From Verticillium longisporum (taxonomy: Eukaryota; Ascomycota; Sordariomycetes; Glomerellales; Plectosphaerellaceae), in NCBI GenBank assembly GCA_019188255.1, contig JAETXT010000001.1, positions 5,332,001 to 5,396,000 of the forward strand: 64,000 nucleotides of DNA, in the 5' to 3' direction. Numbering within the stretch: position 1 is the stretch's first letter; the number at the start of each line of letters is the position of its first letter. This document shows, piece by piece, positions 10,888-19,300 of this stretch. Below the pieces are notes generated by a model. The model saw only the letters and a list, made by a program, of their open reading frames with translations. It was not told where the DNA came from and ran no database searches. Made by a program: the position numbers and the translations under genes.

Positions 10888-12831
10888 ATGGCCCGCTTAT
10901 CAGCCTGGGTAACCATCGCGGGCCTGCTCGCTCAGCAGACTGCGGCCTCCGTCGTCAGGAATGGCGTCGAACTCCCTGCTTGCGCGAACCATTTCTCGCC
11001 TTTCGAAGCTACCGGATGCTACCAAGACTATGATGGGAAAACCCTGGACTTCCGGTCAACCGTATCATCGAAGGGCATGACCGCCTACAAGTGCCAGGCC
11101 ATCTGTAAAGGTACTATGACTGTTCCCGTACATGATATAGAACAGTGCTAAAGTGATCCAGGCAATGGCTATCAGTTCTCGGGACTCAAGTATTACGGCA
11201 TCTGCTTTTGTGGATCGAAACTTGAGGGACCCAAGCTCCCAGAGTCAAACTGCACGCTTCCGTGCGACGGGGACCAGAAGGAGAGCTGTGGTGGTACCGA
11301 CAGCTTGACCGTTTATCGGGATCCGACGTTCCTGAAGCTCGGCGATGCTGTTGATGATGACGACTACGACGACACAGGCTGCTTCACCGACGACTCGGCT
11401 GTGGGCCGTACGCTCGGCTTCCGCGCGAACATCGATGCTGCCAAGGTGACGCCCGCAACTTGTATCAAGGCTTGCCTTGATCGCGGCCTTCCGTTTGCCG
11501 GTGCTGAGTTTGGTGGCGAATGTTGGTGTGGTGCTCTCGTCAGCCCCTTTGCCAAGGAGGTTAATGAAACGGACTGCAACATGCCCTGCGGCGGCGACCA
11601 GTCTCTGGACTGCGGCGGCCGGAACCGAATCAATATCTTCCGGGCCTCCGAACTACTCTCCCAGGACCCATGCGAGAATGACAATGAAGCACCGCCGCGC
11701 AGTCCCTCTCCAACTCAGACAACCACCAAGCCCACGGACAAGCCCACGGACAAGCCCACAGACAAGCCCACAGACAAGCCCACGGACAAGCCCACGGACA
11801 AGCCCACAGACAAGCCCACAGACAAGTCGCCAGCGACTACCAGGACACCAACTCCGACGACTCCTGCGACAGGCACAGCGAGAGGCACAGCGACAGCCAC
11901 CAGCACCAAGATCTGCACCACAGTGGTCCCCAAGGATGAGTGGTGTGTCGGTAAATGGTGCAACGAGCCTCTCCCGGACTTCTCCAACGAGAAGACGTGC
12001 TTCGCATCCTGGGCCAAGTGCCACCTCCAGACACACGCATGCCTGAAGTTCGCCGGATGGCCAGCGGCCCTCGAGTGCGCCGACTACAAAAAGTGGTGCA
12101 AGGACGCCAAGCTCTTCTGCCGCAGGTCGTGCACCAGCAAGTCGAGAAACTGCTCCAAGGCCGGGCACCACGCCGAGAACCCCCCGCGCGGCGGCGACAA
12201 CAAGGACCCCGTCACCAAGACGGTGCCCTGCGACGAGGCCACGGGCACCATGACCCCCGGCACCATCCCCGAGCCCACGAACCTCTGCGTGCAGCCCCAC
12301 AACCCGGGCCGCGGGTACACGACCGAGGACCCCGTCGGCGACATCGACCTGCCCGTCGTCACCTGCAACAACAACGAGGCCGACCACAAGCGCGGTAACC
12401 CGTTCAAGCAGTATGACCACTCCAACTGGGGCCATTGTCCCTCGTACAAGCGCGGCGATGTGCCCAAGGCCTGCAAGCACGCCTGCAAGCAACAGTACGA
12501 GCGATGCCGTGGCGTCTACGCCAAGTCGCGCGACACCAGAAAGGACCGCAAGGACGATGATGATGACGATGACAAGAAGCACAAGCACAAGGGGAAGCAC
12601 GAAGACAAGGAACACGGAGACAGGAAGCACGGCGGAAAAAAGGGGAAGAAGCACGAGAGGCGCTCTACTGGCGGCGGCGGCGGCGAGTTGAGCGCTGGCA
12701 CCATCGCTCACCCCAAGGATGAGTATCACACCGCTCTCCGTCAGTGCAAGGACCAGTACGAGGACTGCCGCAAGGTCAACGCCGATATCAAGGGGGATGA
12801 TAAGTGCGCTCGCTTTGGCGGCCCATGGTAA
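10888..12831 (+). CDS. Secreted two-WSC-domain protein with KPTD repeats and Cys-rich C-terminal region
   Basis: Two exons (10888-11110, 11162-12831) give 630 residues. A signal peptide (about 1-20) is followed by WSC domain 1 (about 35-135: GCYQDYDGKTLDF, YGICFCGS, ESCGG) and WSC domain 2 (about 155-250: GCFTDDSAVGRTL, GECWCGA, LDCGGRN). A linker contains eight KPTD units. Residues about 330-430 form a region with many cysteines (DEWCVGKWC, CFASWAKC, FCRRSC) that I do not recognise. Then comes a low-complexity stretch of Asp, Lys and His (about 545-590) and a final Cys-containing segment (QCKDQYEDCRK). There is no C-terminal GPI or membrane segment, so the protein is probably secreted or wall-attached. 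WSC domains bind glycans; a wall or extracellular-matrix role is inferred. Confidence 0.85.
11111..11161 (+). other. Intron of the two-WSC gene
   Basis: 51 bp, GTACTA donor, GCTAAAG branch region, CCAG acceptor. It splits a Gly codon (G/GC) within the first WSC domain. Confidence 0.88.
11728..11823 (+). repeat. Eight 12-bp coding repeats (KPTD units)
   Basis: AAGCCCACGGAC and AAGCCCACAGAC alternate in the order G,G,A,A,G,G,A,A at the one variable base. The array is therefore two copies of a 48-bp block, each made of four 12-bp units. It encodes (KPTD)8. Confidence 0.95.
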
Positions 12832-13585
12832 ATTGGTCCCTGCTAGAGGCGGGATAGCGGATGAGGGGAAAAGAGTTTTGCAACAGGAGCCCCGTTCCAT
12901 GGGATATATAGGAAGATTCTGTTGGATACTTGCAATGGTCGATTGACTTTTTAATTCCTCGAAGAGTTGATGTGCCCTTGAGAGGCTGCCATTCCCCTTT
13001 CATGCCAGTGCCATGTCAGCGGACATAAGGGTGAGACATCTCCCGCGCCCTGCAGTAAAGAAAGAAAGAGAAAGAGAAGAGAACTCGGAAGAGAAAAGGC
13101 GGAGAAAAAGAGAAGTCAAAAGAGAAGAGAAAGAGAAAGAAAGAAAGAGTGCGAGAAGCGGGCCAGCTTAAGTAAATGGTAACTCTGGAATGAAGCCAGG
13201 GATGCGTGCAAGGGGCTGGTTCGAGGGAGTTGCACTGCATACTATCCAAGGGAGAATGGAACAGCCTCGTTGCGGAATCGAGGGACAGTCTTGATGAGTC
13301 CCTGGTCTCGTGAAAGGCTATGGAAACTTGACTTTGCCCCACCCCCCCTGCTTTCAAAGTAGTCAGTTTCTTATAAATAACGCCGAATCGACAGTAGGAC
13401 AATAGTCATTTGATACTTCAATCACTTGTTCACATCTCTCGAGGCCAATAGTTTTGAGCTTCTTTTTTCCTTTTCGTCATGCAATTCCTCATAACATCTC
13501 TGAATGCTCTCTCATGGCACCTCAGAATGAGACCAGCTACCGCGTTCCTCAGAAGGAACAACTCCTTCCGCTTTCCTGTGACTCC
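12832..13585. other. Intergenic region between convergent genes, with purine-rich tract
   Basis: About 750 bp between the WSC gene and the 3' end of the glutamyl-tRNA synthetase gene. It holds a GA-rich simple-sequence tract at about 13,055-13,150 (repeated GAAAGA/GAGAAA). No gene seen. Confidence 0.6.
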
Positions 13586-15532
13586 TTATTTCTTGCCCGT
13601 AGGGATGGCAAATAGTACAACCTTGCCGCCGTCATCCAGACCCTTATCGACACGGAAGAAACCGCGGCGCTCGAGCTGAATGATGTCGTCCTTCTTCAGC
13701 TTAGCAACGCCCTCATCGCAAAGGGCCTGCTCCATGGTAGAGGTGACGGGGTTCAGGAAGTCCTCAAGCTTGTCGTCCTCCTCAAGCTTGTCCTTGGTGA
13801 GAAGGTAATCGAAGTCCCACAGCTCCGCCGGAACAAGCTTGGTGCCTTGGGCAGACAGCCAGGTAACCTTCTTCTCGGTCGTCTTGAAGTCACCCTTGAG
13901 GTTCAGCTCGGCCGTAATGGCGGGGACGGTATCGGTGCCAGTAATCTCGCGGATGATAATGTTGCCCCAGGTCATGGCGGTAATCTCCTCGCCCTGCTTG
14001 AGCGGCTTGGCGTCGGCCTGGTCCAGGCAGAGTTCGTTGTAGAAGATGACGTTCTTGGTTCCAACATCCTTGTTCTTGGGGTGGCTCGGGCGCTCCTCTG
14101 TCCTCGGCTCGGCGGGCACATCGGCGCCAGTCAGAGTAACCTTGACAAGGTCCTTCTCGATAAGAGCCGTATGCCTGGGCGCAATGGGGTCGATGACCTT
14201 CTTGTTCAGAGCCCAGAGGCTGGCCCAGTCCATGTTGACAACATTGCGGCTGGGGCCCTGCTTGATGATGAACTCGCGCAGGGCAGGAATGGTCAGACCA
14301 CGGCGGCGGACGCCGCGGATGGTGGGGAAGCGAGGGTCGTCCCAGCCGTCGACGGTGCCGGCATTGACAAGAGAAGCAAGCTTGCGCTTGGACATGAGGG
14401 TCCTCACAAAGTTGATGCGCGAGAAATCCCACATGTAGACTTGACGGATCTTCAAGGTGTCGATGAACCACTGGTACAGAGGGTTGCGATCGGTATACTC
14501 TGTGGATCTCAGCGCATGGGTGACACCCTCCTTGGAGTCGACCAGAGGGCACGCGAGGTCGTAGGTGGGGTAAGCCTTCCACTTGTCGCCAGTTCGGTGG
14601 TGCTTGTGCTCAATGTTGCAACGGTAGATGACGGGGTCGCGCATGGCCTTGTTGGGGTTGTCCACAGAGACCTTGGCACGAATGCAGTTCTTGACACCCT
14701 CGGCCGAACCAAGCTTCATCTCCTCAAAGATGCGGAGGTTCTCCTCGATCGTTCGGTTCCGGCACTTGGACTCGATACCATCCATACGCTGGGCCTTCAT
14801 AGTCTCCTGGTCGGTGTCGTCGGAGTAGGCATGTCCCTCCGTGATCAGGCGCTTGCACATGTCGTGGAGGTAGTCAAAGTAGTCAGAAGTGTAGGTGAGA
14901 GTGTCGGGGGTGATGCCCATGAGGGCGAGATCCTCGACGATGGAGTCCTGGAACTCCTCGCTCTCTTTTGAAGGGTTCGTGTCATCGAGGCGCAGACGCA
15001 GTTGGCCCTTGTAAGCCTCGTGGGCGAAGTAGTCGCTAAGGAGGGCGGCCTTGGCGTGTCCGATGTGAAGGTAGCCCGAAGGCTCGGGGAGGAATCGCGT
15101 CACAACGCCCTGGTCGGCATTCTGGAGGGCGAGATCGAAGTTACCGCCAGCCTTGCTACCGGCAGCAATCTTGGCCTTCCTGGCAGCTTCGGCGGCCTTG
15201 GCTTCGGCCTGAATCTCGGGGTGGGCTTGGCTGATGTAGTTGAACCTGTCGATAGTGGAAGTATTAGTGACGTGCCGCATTGTCAAGGGGGTCTTATCCG
15301 GATGACGCTACCATCGTGTCAAGTTGACAAGGCTGCCTTTCTTGATGAAGCCAACACCCGCATTGTTGGACTTGAGAGTCTGCCAGATCTTGGTCTCAGT
15401 CTCGCCCAGCGTGTAGCCCTCCACGTAGGTGCGCAGCGTCAGGTGCTTGTCAAGAGCGCGAAGGTGGGGCTCAAGAGACTTGAAGTCGCCCGCCAGAGCG
15501 GCTGGCAGGGCCTGCACCTCCTCGGGCTTCAT
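13586..15532 (-). CDS. GUS1: Cytosolic glutamyl-tRNA synthetase
   Basis: Two exons on the minus strand (15532-15312, 15245-13586) encode 626 residues. The enzyme attaches glutamate to tRNA-Glu in the cytosol. The N-terminal region (about 1-75) resembles the GST-C-like domain that binds the Arc1p cofactor in yeast. The class I catalytic core starts with RFLPEPSGYLHIGHAKAALL (HIGH at about 135) and carries the second signature as LMSKRKL (about 357). The order SGYLHIGHAKAALL together with RTGDKWKAYPTYDLACP and THALRSTEY is that of eukaryotic GluRS, not GlnRS, which has PNGYLHIGHSKAI. An anticodon-binding beta-barrel domain forms the C-terminal third. The gene is complete and of normal length. 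A copia retrotransposon lies 241 bp upstream of its start, reading away from it. Confidence 0.95.
15246..15311 (-). other. Intron of the glutamyl-tRNA synthetase gene
   Basis: 66 bp; GTAGCG donor, CACTAATAC branch region and GACAG acceptor on the minus strand. Joining gives LTRWFNYISQ. Confidence 0.88.
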
Positions 15533-15773
15533 ATTGAATCGCTGATATAGTACAATCGGATTCGATGACAGGGGTATCGCCGAAAGAGTCGTGGTGTCTC
15601 GTGAGTCGAACCGATGACTATGCCGAGTAAATGATATTTTGTGGCGGGGTTGAAAATTATGGAGGGGTAGGCCGGGCCATTGCTGGGTGAGGTAGCTACA
15701 GAGCACTGTGCTACCCCGCGCGCATCAGTCTCAGTAAACGCATATACTGTGGATGCGTATATCTTTGACTGAT

Positions 15774-15778
15774 CATGT
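15774..15778 (+). repeat. Target-site duplication, left copy (CATGT)
   Basis: The five bases before the left LTR are CATGT and recur directly after the right LTR at 21669-21673, as produced by staggered integrase cutting. Confidence 0.93.
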
Positions 15779-15991
15779 TGTTGCCGATCAGGCAAGGTTC
15801 TGTTCTGTGACCCAGGAGTACTTTCATCCCAAATGTGGAGTCCTCATTTGATGCATTTGTTCTGTCGTTATCGCCCCGGTAAGACTCCTTACCGATGCTG
15901 GATCTGACCAATTACCTTCGTTTGGACTTCTGGAAGTCTCCTTTTGTACCTTAACAACAATCAATCCACTTTGTTCAATTCCGTGGTGACA
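15779..15991 (+). repeat. 5' LTR of the copia element
   Basis: 213 bp, TGTTGCC...GGTGACA, identical by eye to the 3' copy at 21456-21668. In such elements it carries the promoter and the start of the genomic RNA. It lies between the glutamyl-tRNA synthetase gene and the gag-pol frame. Confidence 0.97.
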
Positions 15992-16002
15992 GTTATGAGC
16001 CC
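15992..16002 (+). promoter_or_regulatory. Primer-binding site complementary to the anticodon region of initiator tRNA-Met
   Basis: GTTATGAGCCC begins at the first base after the 5' LTR. Its complement GGGCTCATAAC is the anticodon stem-loop (CAT anticodon) of eukaryotic initiator tRNA-Met, not its 3' end. This is the arrangement known from Drosophila copia, where a 5' half-tRNA primes minus-strand synthesis. The match is read from memory of the conserved initiator tRNA loop. Confidence 0.75.
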
Positions 16003-16367
16003 GGGCGACGATACAGCTCCTTGACCTTCGATATCTACAGCAGGGCGCCTACGGCCAATACGCCTGCTGCGAAGCTGTCTACAGCTGAATCGCCGCTGCA
16101 CTTCAACAGTCAATTGACGCGACGTTTCGCCATTGACGACCACTGGCCAAGGGCCGTTACCGACATCCTCCAGGAGAGCGATCATCTCTCCACGACACAT
16201 CGAAGCAGGAGAAATCAGCTCCTCAAGACCAATTGAACCTCCGAGACGTGTGGCCTAGGGCTTGAGTACACGCGGGGTCAATTGATGATATTCAACATAC
16301 ACGCGATCAGTCGCGACCATCGAACGACCTCCCCGACGGTCTCCGACAACGCCCAGGGATCCTCAAG

Positions 16368-19300
16368 ATGGACTCTGGTAAGCACAGAGTGACACTTACA
16401 AGGAGGGAGGAATGGAGGACATGGCTCAACTCCGTCAGAGCCGTGGCGACCTCTTACGAGGCCTGGGATCTAGTCGACCCAGACAAAGAGGCTGACAGAC
16501 GGCCCAAGAGGGCCAAGAAGCCAACAGCACCGTCATTCGAAGATGAGACGCGAGATCTCAGCACACTGCTGACGTTGTACAAGATCCATTTGGACATCTA
16601 CAACAGGGAGTCAGCGGGCCTCCAGGAGGTCCAGAAATACATCCTCAACACAGTCGACAGGAGCCTTTCGGCCGTCTTCATGAACGAGGAAAGCAGCCAG
16701 GAGTGGCTCAAGGCGTTGAAGGACCACTTCGCCCCTTCCGACATGGGACAGAAACAATACATTCGCCAGCGCTGGGAGGAGCATATGGCGATGATCAAGA
16801 AGATGGACCATGAGAAGTGGGTTGACGACTTCATCCTACTCTGTATCGAAGTTGAGAAGCACGGGATTCCTCAGCTTAAAGAAGCCGCAGATCAAAATGT
16901 TCAATTCCTTCGGGCAATTCTTTCCGTGTCTCCAGGGTGGGCCGAAGCAGAGTGCGCCCACCAAGTTCGCCGGGAGCTGGATGATCGTGATGGAGGGAAG
17001 GTACTGGCGTTGAGGTACAAGAGCTACCTTAGAGACTACCAACCGCATCGCCTCACCACCAAGCCATCTCAGACGTCCTTCTACAGCGACTCGGTGACCT
17101 TCATGGGCAAGGACCGGAATGGTCAAAGTGATCGGACGAGTGCCCAGGATTCCCATCGTGACTCTCCTCAACAGCCAAACAGCTCGCCTTCTCGCAGACC
17201 ATTCTGCGACTGTGTACAGCAGAAGAGGGCACCCAAGGCGTGTCAGCCCATCTGTCTGTGCCCAAATATCGCAGAACACCGGAGGAAGAAGAGCTATCAA
17301 TCCGATCAGAGCCTGCTGGACTACATTGACGAAGCGAAGAAAAGGATGAAGCCAAGCACATTGCAATTCTGGAACGAGAAAATCAAGGAGGACAAAAAGA
17401 AGCGGCAGGAGGCAAGAGGCACCAGTGGAGTCGCCGTCTCTGCTTTTAACAACTTCCTCGGTGACGATGATGAACAGAGCTGCGATGACGAGTACACCAA
17501 CTTCATGAGCAACTTCTCCGTCGCTGATTCGGACGAGTTTCAACGGACAAACCGAGGAGGGGATCTCCGTCACGAGTTCCTGATCGACTCGGGTACACCC
17601 AACCATATAACCAACAACAAAGACCTCCTCACCAACTTTCGCGAGGCCACCGACACTGTAAGATACAGCACAGGAGGAGGCAAATCAAGCCCCGTCGAAG
17701 GGCATGGCACGATGGCCATCGACACCCTCGACAGCAAGCAGAACGTCATCAGCAAGCAGAACGTCATCAGCATCACCTGCCATGATGTCTCGTACATCAA
17801 AGACTACCCGACGACGCTTATTTCAGCCAGGCAGCTCCAACGCCAAGGACTCGGACTGGACTCGCTCAGGAACATGCTGTTCAACCCAGCCACTGGCTCA
17901 GAGATCCCACTTCAGGAGAAGGGTGGCCAGTATGCGGTGAACACCCTACATAGCACCACTTCCTTCTATCACTCCAAGAAGCAGAGAGCCGCGATGGTCA
18001 GCGACTCGAGGCTCTGGCACGAACGGCTGGCTCATGCCCACCCAGAGGCCATACAGCAGCTGCCATACAGCTGTACTGGAGTTGGGGTGAAAGGGCCAAC
18101 AACATTCGAATGCGAGTCTTGCGGGGTAGCGAAATCCAAGAAGATTGTATCTCGGAGACAGCCAACGTACACGACGACGAATCCATTTGAGCGCGTCAAC
18201 CTGGACTTCTTCAGCCCTGGGAAGTCGTACAACGGCATGGAGTCGTGCCTTGTAATAACGGACGCATATTCGGGGAAGATTGTTGTCAGGATTCTGCCTG
18301 CCAGAGCAGATGGCTTCCAGGCGTTTATCAACTTTGAGATGTTTCTCTGGAGACAGTACCATCTGGTCATCAAGGTCCTGAGAGTTGACTGGGACTCAGC
18401 ACTACGCAGCAATCTGGTTACTTGGTCAGAAGAGCGCGGCATTCTCTTGGAGAGATCAGCCGCAAGGACACCAGAACAGAACGGTGCCGCAGAACGCAAT
18501 GGAGGCACGATATTCACCATCGCAAGAACCCTTACCTCGGCTGCTGGGTTCCCGGAGGATTTGTGGCCAGAGGTGGTACAAACCGCTGCATATCTCCACA
18601 ATCTCACGCCGAAGGGACGCCTACAGTGGGCGACACCAGAAGGAAGGCTGAACGACTGGCTCAACTCCAAGGGCCTTGCCGCTCGAACTACGGCTCCAGG
18701 CCTGGCTCACCTGCGAAGATACGGATGCAGGGCGTATCCTCTCACGGCAGACGCCCAAGAGGGACGTAACCGAAAGCAGAAGCTGGCTCCGAGAGCCCAC
18801 ATCGGCTATCTCTGTGGATACGACAGCAGCAACATATACAGAATCTGGGTTCCAGAGATGAAAGCAGTATTGAGGACAAGAGACGTGGGTTTCGATGAGT
18901 CCACAGTTTTCAAGGACGCCCAATCCCCAAAGCCAATTCTACAGGACGAATTCCAGGCTTTGGACGTGCCCGTTGCGGACGCCCAGAATCCTTTCAACTC
19001 GTCACTGGACATTGACGAGTTCGATGTTGCCACCATCGACCTGTTCGAGAAAGCCCGGACATTCCAACTTGGAGGAAAGATCAACGCGGAGATACTGCGA
19101 CCCCGGGAAGGTCACACAGCCAGCAGAGATGATGTCCTGCCGTCACCACGTCCAACTCCAGAGACGGAGACTGGACAAGGCCAGCCAGCTGTCTCTGAGG
19201 GGGTGGAAGATGCCGTAATAGACACCATTCAAGGGGCTGAAGATGCTGTGGAAGACACGATCCCCGTGCCAGACACCATTCAAGTGACTGAAGAGGCTAT

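Noticed and set aside
11728..11823. Regular short repeats, CRISPR-like at first glance
   Set aside because: Direct 12-bp units without spacers inside a coding frame of a eukaryotic gene.
13847..14971. 374-codon plus-strand frame
   Set aside because: Antisense shadow of glutamyl-tRNA synthetase; Leu/Val/Gly-rich with no domain.
13586..15532. Glutaminyl-tRNA synthetase as the identity of this gene
   Set aside because: SGYLHIGHAKAALL and THALRSTEY are the eukaryotic GluRS pattern; GlnRS has PNG and SKAI at the same place.
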